DNA of 64,000 bases from Lycocorax pyrrhopterus obiensis. Taxonomy: Eukaryota > Chordata > Aves > Passeriformes > Paradisaeidae. Below are positions 12,156-24,660 of the stretch, piece after piece. The stretch lies in assembly GCA_014706295.1 (NCBI GenBank), contig JACSVZ010000037.1, forward strand, positions 3,596,001 through 3,660,000. Direction: 5' to 3'. The position numbers and the translations under genes were made by a program. The notes under the pieces were generated by a model. It did no database searches and was not told where the DNA came from. It worked only from the letters and a program-made list of their open reading frames with translations. The number at the start of each line of letters is the position of its first letter. Positions within the stretch are counted from its first letter, which is position 1.

Positions 12156-15100
12156 GTAAGTCATGGGCAGTGCCAAGAGCAGGGAAATGGAAAAAAAAAT
12201 GGGAATTTTAATTAATGTTTAAAAGTTGAAAGGGAAAAGCCTCACCCTGGAAGTTCTGTGTTTGGGTTTTCTGCCAAAATATTCAGTTTCTGTGTGGAAA
12301 AAATAACTTAAAGGTGTGAAAATCAGTATTCCTTTTTCCTGGCTCAAGGAATAATTCATCCCACTTGGATTTTAGATCCAGGAATTGGTGAGGAAGGACT
12401 TCCTTAGGATGGGAATATGCTCCAGTTTTGTCCTAAGTTTGGTTTCGATTGGCAATTTGAATTCTTTATTTATTTTCTGGCCTTTTTTTCCACCTGGAAC
12501 TTGAGTTTATTCCTGTTGGGACTTGTGCAAATAAATGGAAAACACTGGGAAGACAATAAAGGAAAAAAGGGCAGAGAAACAATGGGGTAAAATTGTGAGA
12601 AACCCCCAAAAATTGTGATTTCTGCTCACAAAACTTCCAGTGGATGCTTCAGTGGCTAAAACTGGAGTGTTTCAAATGAATAATAAATAAAAATAACTGG
12701 ATAACTGCACGTTCCAACAATTCAGGAATCGCCAGGACAGGTTCAGGAAGTAACGGAACAATTCCTCAGAATCTAGAGCAAGAAAAGAGAATAAACCATG
12801 AAAGTAGAAAGATGAATTTTTTTATTTTATAGCTTTATAAAAAAGTTAATTAATTTCTTTACTTGGTATAAAAATATCAACTTGGATTTTAGACACTCAG
12901 GCATTTTCCCTTTCATAAAAAGCCCTTTTCTTTGCTTTCTTTCAGCACTTTCAGACACCAGGTGGCAGAATTGGCTTTTTTGCATTTTGGAGTGAAGGAT
13001 TCATTTTATTAAAACAGCTCCAATTAATACCACAGGGGGATAAACTGAGGAGGCTTTAAAAGCTTTATTTTGTGCAAACTTTTCATTGATAAGGGAAAAA
13101 ATATCAATAATAACATTGGATATTGGGTGTTTTTTGAGTTTTCCCGAGCAAAGGAATTCCAGCAAACAGCCAAACATTTTTTTTAAAATTTAAAGTAAAT
13201 TCTTTATTAATTTGTTGTATTCAGACCCCTCATTTTCCTGGTAAAATATTAAATATTGAGATTTCTTTATTGTTGGGTGTTTATTGGAAACATCCAGCTC
13301 CTGGTTAGGAAACTGTCATTCCCAATTTCTAATTTCTTCCTGTTTGTTATGAAAGAGGTTCCTTAGGAAGCTTAAATTAATTGGATTCGGGATCAGTTTC
13401 ATTCAGAGATTTATTTCAAATTCCCTCAGAGGATCAGATTAAAAATGTAGGGAAGGGTTTGGGGGGATTTGATTGCTTTCTAGAGATACTCTTCAAGAGA
13501 AATCCCAGGAAAATCCAGTAAATCCCAGACTTCCAGATGCTCTGGAATTATTTTCTTGGAAGCCAAAGCAAACACAGGGTGTGTTTTTAATCAATGAAAG
13601 CTCAGTGTTCCATAAAACTCACGAATAAATAAAATTCAAAGCACGGATTATTATCTAACAGAATTCCTGAAAATAAAGTTGGGACATGGAAAAGCTTCCC
13701 CAAACCGTGATTTTCCAGGCAGGAAAACTGTGGCTGCAACATTTCCTAACTCTGGGTTGCTGAAATCTTGATTTGGATGAAACAGAAACCAACCCTGAAA
13801 TGATTTGCATCAGAAATTGCCATTTTTGGGGTGGGAGAGTTGTGATTTAGGAACCTCAGTGCCCTGGGTTCATTCAGAAGGGGAAGGAAGCCACAAAAAT
13901 CTGATTTTTAGTGGCTTCTCATAGAGAAACTGGGCTGAAATTGGTTTATTGTCCACATTAAATTCAATCCTTGCTGTAGGAAAATCCACACTTGTTCTGA
14001 CTCCAAGGTCCCACTTTGTGCTTCCATGCTCTAAATCAGCAATAAATGGGATTTTCTTCCCTTCTTCCCTAGTTATGATGTGATTTAGGTGGAAAATACA
14101 GCTTGGAAGGAGGAATTTTGACAGCTGTGATCTCAGGAAACAAAATTTTAAATATTGAGGGGAAAATGCTTTTTTTAGGCTCATTTTGGATCCCAAACCT
14201 GGTCCCCTCTAAGCCCTGAGTGCCCCAGGAGCATCTCCCTGCTCCTGCCACTGAGCTGATGTTTAATTATAACACTTTTGTGATATTTAAACTCCCCAAT
14301 TCTGCATTTCTTGGGTTCATTTGTCTCTTTTTTCACATTTAGTTGACATTTAAAGGCAAATCACATCTTGAATAATTCGAGTTTCAATAATAACACCTCA
14401 GTGATACAAACAGATAACAAAGCCCAGAGTCAAACTGGGGCTTTTCAATTGTGTTTGTCTTTGAGTTTTGTTTTTTTTTTTTTTTAATTGAACAAAGAGT
14501 GGGTTTGAGATGCTTTAAATAGAATCTGAAATGGTAATGAAATGAAATCTGATTTTTTTTTTAGTTATATTTTGAATACTTACTTAATGGTGTGCTCCAA
14601 AAACGCCTCGAAGTGGCAGAAAATTTGATTGATGTTTGGTTTTTAAGGGTTAAAATTTAAATTGGTTTAAATTTAAATTTTAAATTAATTTAAAATGTAA
14701 TTTTTAAATTCATTTCGTAATGAAATAAGGGTGGCAGAAGAAAGGATGGTCGGATTGGATTTTCCTGATAATTTTAATCAGGAAAAGTTGAATTCTGGAG
14801 CTCTGAATCCAAGAAATTCCTTGGGAAAGCAAGAGCCAGGCAAAAAACTCCTGGAGAACAAATGGATGTGCAATTTTGAAATGTGTTAAAAATTGAAAAT
14901 ACCAGCTGGAATTTGTTACCAGAGGTCAAAGTGAACAGAAAATACTTCATTTGTTTTTTTTTTTCCACTTGCAAGTGCTACAATCAAACAGGAAATCGTT
15001 TGAATCCTTGGATCAGGGTTATTCCCATTGGATTTTCCCTGTTTTAATCCACAGGGCAGTGGGGAGGGGATCTGGGCTCACCCAGGGAGGCGGCTCCTCA

Positions 15101-18100
15101 GGAAATCTCAGAGATCCTGGGAAAAAAAGGGCTTGGAAAGAGAAACTGAGAGGGAATTAAAGGTCTGCAAGAAATTTTCCCAAGTGGTGACAATTGTGAG
15201 CCCGTGTGGAGTGACCCAAAATTCCATCGGGGATGATTTGTGGTTTCCTCTTGAAAAAATTCCCTCAAAAACATGATTTAACTCCAGCAAAGTGAATGTT
15301 TTTCGCTGAGTGGTAACCTAAATGTTGTTAAATTTAATTAAATGGCTTAAATTAATTAAGTTGTTTACATTTAATTATGAAATAAAGGCCGAGCTGCCAC
15401 TTGTTTCTCAGAGAGAGTCGTAAATGTTCTTTTTTCTGTTTATTATTGCTGAATAAAACAATTTAGAAGCTAAAAATCAATCAGATCTTTCCCTCCTAAG
15501 CCCCAAATTGAAATCCTGTTTGCTTTTCCTGCCTAGGGTGGATGTAAATAATGATAAAAAAATCAGTGCCAAGGAAATGCAGCGTTGGATCATGGAAAAA
15601 ACAGATGAGCACTTCCAGGAAGCCGTGGAGGAGAACAAAATGCATTTCCGAGCTGTGGACCCTGATGGGGATGGTAAAATCAACATTTTTTTCCATCCAA
15701 AAATGACTTTTTACATCAATTCTGGTATCCAGAACTGGCTGCAGGGATAAAATTTGGGTTGGGAATGCCAAGTTTTGGGTTCTGTGGGAAGGGATGTGCT
15801 GCAGGCACCTCTTTGTTTCATAAGGTAGTGGAAAAAAAACGACATAAATTGGTTTTTTCACAAAACCTTTGTGGCTAAATGAACCCAAAAGTGAATCAGG
15901 TGACAGCTTTTATGTTGTCATTCATAAAATTCAGTGTGGGCTTGTAATGCTGGACTAAAAGGTTTTAAAACTTGCTGATTTTTAAATCCTGCAATCCAAA
16001 ATTCATCATTTCAGGCTGAGATTTTCTCTTTCTTGCAGGCCACGTGTCCTGGGATGAATATAAAATTAAATTCTTGGCAAGCAAAGGCTTCAATGAAAAG
16101 GAAATTGCAGAAAAAATCAAAAACAACGAGGAGTTGAAAATAGATGAAGAAAGTAAGTGCACAGTGGGGTGGGCTTTGTGTTCCTAAAACCTGGATGTGA
16201 AAATAAAAATGGGAGAGAAATGTTTTGGTTGTTCTGCTTGAGTAGGATTGAAGTCAGAAAACAAAAATTCTGCATTTTTTCCACCTAAAATCTGCCATGA
16301 AAATGACAATTTTTAAGAGGAGTTTCCTTCAAAAAATACTTAAATTTACTGTAAAATCTACCCCAGAAATTGAAGTCAGAAGACACAAATCCTACATTGT
16401 TCCTCACCAGAATCTGCCATGAAAATGGCAATTTTTAAGAGGAATCTCCCCGTTTTCCCCCTTCAAAAGACATTTAAATTTACTGTAAAATCCCCCCCCC
16501 CAAAGCTTTTCCCTTTCCCTGCAGGAATTAGTCATTTTAAAAGGCCTTAGGTGACATTTTCCAGTGATTAAAAAGCAACTGAGATGCAAAAAGGAGCTGA
16601 GAATTTGCTGGCAGGGAAATCACCTGGGGGCAGCTTCCAGGAACCTCAGCACATCAGAGCTGCTGAGTCAGGGCATCAATTCTTTACCTGAGCACCAAAA
16701 TCTTCTTTAGGAAAATCAAATTATTCATCCTCCACTTCCTGAGGGTTTTTTCTCATCCTCCAAGCACTGTAAAAGTGATTTTTTTGGGGTTTTTTTGTTT
16801 GGTTTTTTTTTTAAATAAAAACCACCTGGGTGTGTGGAGTTTAAGGCAATTCCTGCAGAAATTTGGATGCCGGGCCAAAATGAAGGATTTCATTTTAATT
16901 AATTGATAGATATTGACAGATAATAATTGGATTGTGGAATGAAATGAAAGAATTCCATGGAAGATTTAAAGGGATTTTGGTGCTGATTTCTCTCTTCATA
17001 CACCCCTGATTCTACTTTTTTTTTGGCAGCAAAAATATGAAATATTGTGATAAATAAAAATCTGGGGGGTTTAGGCTTATAGAACATCCTTCATTAACCC
17101 ACTGAGAGCTTGAAAGAAAAGGATTGTGACAATTTCAGTGCTAAAAGGGGATTGTGACAATTTCAGTGCTACAAAGGGATTGTGACAATTTCAGTGCTAA
17201 AAAAGGAATTGTGACAATTTCAGTGCTAAAAATGGATTTCAGTGCTAAAAAGGGATTGTGACAATTTCAATCCAAAAAACGGATTGTGACAATTTCAGTG
17301 CTAAAAACGAATTGTGACAATTTCAATCTTAAAAACTGATTGTGACAATTTCAGTGCTAAAAACGGATTGTGATAATTTCAATCCTAAAAACGGATTTCA
17401 ATGCTAGAAAGGGATTGTGACAATTCCAATCCTAAAAAGGGATTGTGACAATTTCAGTGCTAAAAACGGGTTGTGATAATTGCAGTGCTACAAAGGGATT
17501 GTGATAATTTCAATCCTAAAAACGGATTTCAGTGCTACAAAGGGATTGTGAAAATTTCAATGCTGAAAATGGATTTCGATGCTAAAAACGAATTGTGAAA
17601 ATTTCAATGCTGAAAACAGATTGTGACAATTCCAATCCTAAAAAGGAATTGCGACAATTTGAATCCTAAAAACGAATTGTGACAATTCCAGTGCTACCAA
17701 GGGATTGTGACAATTTCAATCCTAAAAAGGGATTGTGACAATTCCAGTGCCACCAGGGACTGTGACAGTTCAGTGCCACCAGGCACTGTGACAATTTCAC
17801 TGCTACAAAGGGACTGTGACAATTCCAGTGCCACCAGGGACTGTGACAATTTCAATCCTAAAAAGGGATTGTGACAATTCCAGTGCCACCAGGGACTGTG
17901 ACAATTCCAGTGCCACCAGGGACTGTGACAGTTCAGTGCCACCAGGCACTGTGACAATGCAGTGTCACCAGGGATTGTGACAATTCCAGTGCCACCGGGC
18001 ACTGTGACAATTGCAGTGCCACCAGGGACTGTGACAGTTCAGTGCCACCAGGGACTGTGACAGTTCAGTGCCATCGGGCACTGTGACAGTTCAGTGCTAC

Positions 18101-21100
18101 AAAGGGACTGTGACAATTTCACTGCTACAAAAGGACTGTGACAATTCCAGTGCCACCAAGGAATTGTGACAATTCCAGTGCCACCAGGGACTGTGACAGT
18201 TCAGTGCCACCAAGGCATTGTGACAATGCAGTGCCACTGGGCACTGTGACAGTTCAGTGCCACCAGGCACTGTGACAATTCAGTGCCACCAGGGACTGTG
18301 ACAGTTCAGTGCCACCAGGGACTGTGACAATTCCAGTGCCACCATGCACCGTGACAATTCCAGTGCCACCATGCACTGTGACAGTTCAGTGCCCCTGGGC
18401 ACTGTGACAATTGCAGTGCCACCAAGGACTGTGACAATTCCAGTGCCACCATGCACTGTGACAGTTCAGTGCCCCTGGGCACTGTGACAATTGCAGTGCC
18501 ACCAGGGACTGTGACAGTTCAGTGCCCCTGGGCACTGTGACAATTCCAGTGCCCCCGGGCACTGTGACAGTTCAGTGCCACCATGCACTGTGACAGTTCA
18601 GTGCCGCCATGCACTGTGACAATTCCAGTGCCACCATGCACTGTGACAGTTCAGTGCCCCCGGGCACTGTGACAATTCAGTGCCACCAGGCACTGTGACA
18701 ATTCCAGTGCTACAAAGGGACTGTGACAATTTCACTGCTACAAAAGGACTGTGACAATTCCAGTGCCACCAAGGGATTGTGACAATTCCAGTGCCACCAG
18801 GCACCGTGACAGTTCAGTGCCACCATGCACTGTGACATTTCAGTGCCCCTGGGCACCGTGGCAGTTCAGTGCCACCAGGGACTGTGACAATGCAGTGCCA
18901 CCGGGCACCGTGACAGTTCAGTGCCACCATGCACTGTGACAATTCCAGTGCCACCATGCACTGTGACAGTTCAGTGCCCCCGGGCACCGTGACAATGCAG
19001 TGCCACCGGGCACTGTGACAGTTCAGTGCCACCATGCACTGTGACAGTTCAGTGCCCCCGGGCACCGTGGCAGTTCAGTGCCCCGGGCACCGTGACAGTT
19101 CAGTGCCCCCGGGCACCGTGCCCCTGCCCCCCTAACCGTGTGACAGTTCAGTGCCCCCGGGCACTGTGGCAGTTCAGTGCCCCCGGGCACCGTGGCAGTT
19201 CAGTGCCACCAAGGCACCGTGGCAGTTCAGTGCCCCCGGGCACCGTGGCAGTTCAGTGCCCCCGGGCACCGTGCCCCTGCCCCCCTAACCGTGTGCTGCC
19301 CGCGGCTCCGCAGCGCAGGAGGTGCTGGATAACCTGAAGGATCGCTGGTACCAGGCTGACAATCCGCCCCCGGACCTGCTGCTCACCGAGCAGGAGTTCC
19401 TGTCCTTCCTGCACCCCGAGCACAGCAGGGGAATGCTCCAGTTCATGGTCAAGGAGATCATCCGCGATTTAGGTAATCCACGCTTTTTTGGGAATTAGTT
19501 CCATGTGCTCCCTCCGTTTAGGTGCATGTCGGGAGGGGTTTTCCTGAAATATTCTGATTTTATGAGGGAAAAAAGCGAGTTTTTAGCACAAATCCTGGAA
19601 TTCCGTGGAGTTTTTTATGCATCTTGAAATTCAGTTTAATTTCTGGTCTTTAAATCATAGAATAATTTGTGATTATTTATAAAAAATAAAGAATATAAAT
19701 AATATGTGAGCACAAATCCTGGAATTCCGTGGAGTTTTTTATGCATCTTGAAATTAAATTTAATTTCTGGTTTTGAAAGAACAGAATAATTTGTGATTAT
19801 TTATAAAAAATAAAGAATATAAGTTACAAATAATAATATCTGAGCACAAATCCTGGAATTCTGTGGAGTTTGCATCTTGAAATTCAGTTTAATTTCTGGT
19901 CTTTAAATCATAGAATAATTTGTGATTATTTATAAAATAATAAATAATATAAGTTACAAATAATAATATGTGAGCACAAATCCTGGAATTCTGTGGAGTT
20001 TTTTTATGCATCTTGAAATTCAGTTTAATTTCTGGTCTTTAAATCATAGAATAATTTGTGATTATTTATAAAAAATAAAGAATATAAATAATAATATGTG
20101 AGCACAAATCCTGGAATTCTGTGGAGTTTTTTATGCATCTTGAAATTAAATTTAATTTCTGGTTTTGAAATCATAGAATAATTTGATTATTTATAAAATA
20201 ATAAATAATATAAGTTACAAATAATAATATCAGCACAGATCCTGGAATTCTGTGGAGTTTTTTATGCATCTCGAAATTCAATTTAATTTCTCTTTTTTAA
20301 ATCACAGCATAATTTGTGATTATAATAAAGAATAAATAATATAAATAATATAAATAATAATATCTGTGTGTTTATATATAAATATTATATGTAAAAATAA
20401 TAGATATCTGAGTATTTATATAGAAATATAACATTATTTATACATAAGTAATAAATACGAGTATTTATAAATGTATAAATATAATATATATTTTTTTATA
20501 TATAAATAATAAATACCTGAGTGTTTATATATTTAAAAAATCAGCTTTTTCTTCACTACTTCACACTGAAGTTCTGCTGGTTTGGAGCATTTAAAATATG
20601 AATATTATGAAATATATTGATTAAAATATTCTCTCAGGAACTTGGGGCTTCCCCAGCTCAGCAGCTGTGGCTTAGTCATGAAAATGGAAAGAAAAGGTTG
20701 AGGTTTCTAAGCAAACAGTAATTTTTTTTTCTTTGAATATTCAGAATTATTGGTCCCCACGTTGTTTTTCTTGCCATTGAGTCAATAATGGTGCAGATTT
20801 CAAACTGTCAGAACACCTGGGGTTCAAAAGAATTAAAATAGAACTGATTTTTGCTGATAAATATGAAGAGTTTCCAGTGACACAGAGAGAAAAAAGTTCA
20901 CTACTTTGAATTTTCTGAGGGTTTGTTTGATGCTGAATCTGTAAGAAAATGTCTGGTGTAGTAAATTGAACAAATAAGACCTAAAAAAAATGAATTAAAA
21001 AAACCTTAAATGTTCATTTTTAGGCCCAGAAAAATGAATTTATTTAGTGTTTGATGAATACATATTTTTACCCTTCTTGAATTTAATATTTGGAATTTTT

Positions 21101-24044
21101 TATTATTGAAACTAATAATAAATATAATAAAAAACATTTCAAATATATTCAAATAATAAACCACAGAATTTTTGATGAATTAGGATAACAAATAACGACT
21201 TTTCTCTGCCAAAATCAACCTCAAAGCAGAAGGAAATTCCCATTTTTATGGCTATTAAACAAATCTTTTTAAATCTTTGGTGCTTTTTTGGTGCAGATCA
21301 GGATGGAGATAAGAAACTCACGCTGTCAGAATTTATTTCTTTGCCCGTGGGCACTGTGGAGAACCAGCAGGCTCAGGACATTGATGATGACTGGGTGAAG
21401 GACAGGAGGAAAGAATTCCAGGAGGTCATCGATGCCAACCACGATGGAATCGTCACCATGGAAGAGCTGGAGGTAAATTCCTGCTCCTTTTCAACCCAAT
21501 TCTTTTCAAATGCACCATTAAAACCCCAAATATTTGAATTACAGCACAATTGTTTACAAATATTTCCTGAAAAAAACAGAATTTTTTTTTTTTCGATTTT
21601 AATTTCGATTCAATTGTAATTTCATTTTCAATCCGATATAAATATTTGATTTATAATGTGCTGGAGTTCTTACAGGTGGTTTTATGTTGGTTTTTTTTTA
21701 AAGAAAATTGGGATTTTTTTCTCCCTCTGAGGGTTTTTTTAACCCCCCAGACTCCGGGATGGATCTGGAGGGGTAAAACCCAACCCCAAGGCACTGAGTC
21801 AAACTTCCAGTTACAAAATAACCTCCAGATTCATTGAAAAAAAGAATAAAATATTCTTTTATTATTTTAAAAATATTGAAATAAAAGAAAACCTAAAAAA
21901 AAAAAAAACCCCATGGCCACCAAAGTTTGGGGCTCCAAGAGCCTTAAAAATAACCCAAAACTCATTTTTCATGGGGTTTTCTGGTTTAAAAGCCACATTT
22001 TTCATGTGTGGGGTCTGATTCAGGGCTTTTTTGGGCTTTTTTCTACTCCAAGACTGAATAAATGGTAAAATTCCTCCTTTCCCCATTATCCAAATATTTG
22101 GCTGTGGAGTTTTAGGCTGAACAATTCTGTGGTGCCACAGAATATTTTGAATTTCACTGAGAATTTTATTCAAATAATCCCTATTTTACCTGGGAAATCT
22201 TTATGTTCACCCACAGAGATGCCACATCTTAGACTAAATTAAAGATAATCTTGAGTTTTTCAGTTTTTAATTGAAATTTGTTAATGAATCCTTGGTTTCT
22301 GAGCCTTCCAGGGGTTTAAAATGGCTGAAAAAAGTTCTAAATTGACCAAATTTTGAACAGACTATCCCCAGAAATGAGAGCATTTGGGCCCTGTTGTTAA
22401 TTTTAATTGGGATTTCGTCCCAGATTTGATCCTGAGTTGAGTTTGCAGCTCAAACTCCACAAATATTTCTTGGAATGAGCTGGAAAAAATCCGGATTTCT
22501 GTCAGAACAGCCAGGAAAGCAGGAAAAATGAGAGAATTGAGGCCCTGAAAATGGCTAATTGTTAATTTTTAACTGGAATTTAATCCTGAGTTGAGTTTGC
22601 AGCCCAAACTCCACAAATATTTCTTGGAATGAGCTGAAAAAATCCGGATTTTTTGCGGGAACGGCCACGGAAGCGGGAAAAACCCGCTGTTAAAGCGCTG
22701 CTTGAAGAGCTTTTTCCGTGTTTCCATCCTCTTGGGGCTGGGATGGGGGCTGGGATGTGGGGATATGGACTGGGAGGTGGGGATGTGGACTGGGATGTGG
22801 GGATATGGACTGGGAGGTGGGGATGTGGACTGGGATGTGGGGATATGGACTGGGAGGTGGGGATATGGACTGGGATGTGGGGGCTGGGATGTGGGCTGGG
22901 ATGTGGGACTGGGATGTGTGGATGTGGACTGGGATGTGGGCTGGGATGTAGGGATGTGGACTGGGATGTGGGCTGGGATGTAGGGATGTGGACTGGGATT
23001 CGGGCTGGGATGTGGACTGGGATGTGGGCTGGGATGTGGGGATGTGGACTGGGATGTGGGCTGGGATGTGGACTGGGATGTAGGGATGTGGACTGGGATT
23101 CGGGCTGGGATGTGGACTGGGATGTGGGCTGGGATGTGGGGATGTGGACTGGGATGTGGGCTGGGATGTGGACTGGGATGTGTGGATGTGGACTGGGATG
23201 TGGACTGGGATGTGGGCTGGGATGTGGACTGGGATGTAGGGATGTGGACTGGGATTGGGCTGGGATGTGTGGATGTGAACTGGGATTCGGGCTGGGATGT
23301 GTGGATGCGGACTGGGATGTGTGGATGTGGACTGGGATGTGTGGATGCGGACTGGGATTCGGGCTGGGATTCGGGCTGGGATTCGGGCTGGGATGTGTGG
23401 ATGCGGACTGGGATTCGGGCTGGGATGTGGGGATGTGGACTGGGATGTGTGGATGCGGACTGGGATGCGGGCTGGGATTCGGGCTGGGATGTGGGGATGT
23501 GGACTGGGATGTGTGGATGCGGACTGGGATTCGGGCTGGGATGTGGACTGGGATGTGTGGATGTGGACTGGGATGTGGACTGGGATGTGTGGATGCGGGC
23601 TGGGATGCGGACTGGGATGCTGGGATTCGGGCTGGGATGTGGACTGGGATGTGTGGATGTGGACTGGGATGTGTGGATGTGGACTGGGATGTGGACTGGG
23701 ATGTGTGGATGCGGGCTGGGATATGGACTGGGATGCGGGGATTCGGGCTGGGATGTGTGGATGCGGACTGGGATGTGTGGATGCGGACTGGGATTCGGGC
23801 TGGGATGTGGGCTGGGATGTGGAGGAGCTGCTCAGGGCTGGCACGAGGATGATTTTCCACGGTTCAGGAATACATGGATCCCATGAACGAGCACAACGCG
23901 CTGAACGAGGCGCGGCAGATGATCGCCGTGGCCGACGAGAACCAGAACCACCACCTGGAGCTGGAGGAGATCCTCAAGTACAGCGAGTACTTCACAGGCA
24001 GCAAACTCATGGATTACGCCCGGAATGTCCACGAGGAATTCTGA
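11848..24044 (+). CDS. SDF4: 45 kDa calcium-binding protein (Cab45), six coding exons
   Basis: A Golgi-lumen EF-hand protein of the CREC family, which sorts secretory cargo at the trans-Golgi in a calcium-dependent way. Coding exons 11848-12155, 15537-15673, 16039-16152, 19314-19472, 21297-21472 and 23868-24044 join in frame to 356 residues (human about 362), all with GT-AG introns. Seen: signal peptide (about 1-29), sequon N33, and EF-hand loops at D105-E116, D144-E155, a weak third around 202-213, D240-E251, D285-E296 and D321-E332. It ends in HEEF, as in the human protein. The third loop ([12 protein letters not shown]) is poor in calcium ligands, so it may not bind. A second ATG follows directly (11851), so the start could be one residue shorter. 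Introns 4, 5 and 6 carry large private repeat arrays. Confidence 0.95.
15537..15673 (+). CDS. SDF4: SDF4 exon 3
   Basis: Acceptor 'cctgcctag', donor g|gtaaaatc. It codes the first EF-hand loop ([12 protein letters not shown]) and the start of the second (DPDGDG). Enters in phase 2 and leaves in phase 1. Confidence 0.93.
16039..16152 (+). CDS. SDF4: SDF4 exon 4
   Basis: Acceptor 'tttcttgcag', donor a|gtaagtgc. It completes EF loop 2 (HVSWDE) and codes the '[10 protein letters not shown]' segment and an acidic end. Phase 1 in, phase 1 out. Confidence 0.93.
17121..19289 (+). repeat. 27-bp minisatellite, about 2.2 kb, in SDF4 intron 4
   Basis: Unit of the type 'ctgtgacaattccagtgcc' plus 'accaggga', about 80 copies. 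The 5' third is AT-rich ('ctaaaaacggattgtgacaa'), the middle carries 'gccaccagggactgtgacag', and the 3' end is GC-rich ('gtgcccccgggcaccgtgg'). It ends only about 24 bp before the exon 5 acceptor. Confidence 0.95.
19314..19472 (+). CDS. SDF4: SDF4 exon 5
   Basis: Acceptor 'cggctccgcag' is short on pyrimidines because the repeat array reaches almost to it. It codes '[15 protein letters not shown]' through '[10 protein letters not shown]', matching the human segment. Donor g|gtaatcc; phase 1 in, phase 1 out. Confidence 0.93.
19586..20350 (+). repeat. Tandem repeat, period about 124-134 bp, six copies, in SDF4 intron 5
   Basis: Each unit starts 'gcacaaatcctggaattc' (19586, 19710, 19844, 19974, about 20102, about 20233) and continues with 'ttttatgcatcttgaaatt' and an AT-rich tail. 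Beyond it, 20.3-20.55 kb is simple AT-rich sequence. Confidence 0.93.
21297..21472 (+). CDS. SDF4: SDF4 exon 6
   Basis: Acceptor 'ttttggtgcag', donor gag|gtaaatt. It codes EF loops 4 ([12 protein letters not shown]) and 5 ([12 protein letters not shown]), joined by '[13 protein letters not shown]'. Ends in phase 0. Confidence 0.95.
22736..23823 (+). repeat. G-rich minisatellite, about 1.1 kb, in SDF4 intron 6
   Basis: Built of 'ggactgggatgtg', 'ggctgggatgtg', 'tggatgcggactgg' and 'attcgggctggg' modules in mixed order. Runs of GGG occur about every 10 bp on the sense strand. It stops about 45 bp before the exon 7 start, leaving a poor pyrimidine tract. The long open frames on both strands here are repeat artefacts. 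Confidence 0.95.
23868..24044 (+). CDS. SDF4: SDF4 exon 7 (last coding exon)
   Basis: Acceptor 'ccacggttcag', then in frame '[18 protein letters not shown]', EF loop 6 ([12 protein letters not shown]) and '[17 protein letters not shown]', stop TGA at 24042-24044. The 3'UTR follows. Confidence 0.95.
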   Translation, partial: EYMDPMNEHNALNEARQMIAVADENQNHHLELEEILKYSEYFTGSKLMDYARNVHEEF

Positions 24045-24355
24045 GCCTGCTCCCTCCTCCTCCGGCACTTTCTGCTTCCCAAAAAAAAACAAAACAACCC
24101 AGGGAAGAAGGACTCGACCAAGCCGCGGGAATTCTTCGCTGCTATCGCCGCTCCTCGCTCGGTGTTGTCCCGGATTCCCGACTTTCCGTCCATCCCTGGG
24201 ATCTGCAGCTCTTTGGAGTGGTTTCCCTGCCACCAGAAATCGTGGAAAAGGCCTGGAATTCTGTCAGTTCTCCCTGGTTTGTGTGGTTAAATCCAGCTGG
24301 AATTCCGGCTGCTTTGCCTGGTCATGGTTGGTTAAATATTCCCTTGTTGCACTCA

Positions 24356-24660
24356 CAGCTGCTGATCCAGGGAATCCCAAATAAAGGTTGGATTTTGGGA
24401 AGAGAACAGTGATTCCAAGGAGTGTTTGAGCTCCTGGGAATATCCACACACAATTCCTCACAACTGCTGATCCAGGGAATCCCAAATAAAAGGTTGGATT
24501 TTGGGAAAGGGGTGGCGATTCCAAGGAGTGTTTGACCTCCTGGGAATTGCCCTCACAGCTGCTGATCCAGGGAATCCCAAATAAAAGGTTGGATTTTGGG
24601 AAGGGGAATGGTCATTCCAAGGAATGTTTGACCTCCTGGGAATATCCACCCCCGATTCCA
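24356..24660 (+). repeat. Tandem triplication in the SDF4 3' region, each copy with AATAAA
   Basis: Units of about 95-105 bp begin 'gctgctgatccaggg' (about 24358, 24463, 24558). Each contains 'aatcccaaataaa' followed by 'ggttggattttggga'. AATAAA lies at 24380-24385, 24485-24490 and 24580-24585, 0.34-0.54 kb after the stop, so SDF4 may have three tandem polyadenylation signals. Confidence 0.85.

Noticed and set aside
17121..19289. CRISPR-like appearance of regularly spaced repeats
   Set aside because: Head-to-tail 27-bp units with no unique spacers, in an intron of a vertebrate gene; a minisatellite.
22580..23860. Open frames of 280-426 residues on both strands in SDF4 intron 6
   Set aside because: All come from the G-rich minisatellite (His-Pro-Ser or Gly-Leu-Gly-Cys strings), with no conserved domain; the region is intronic.
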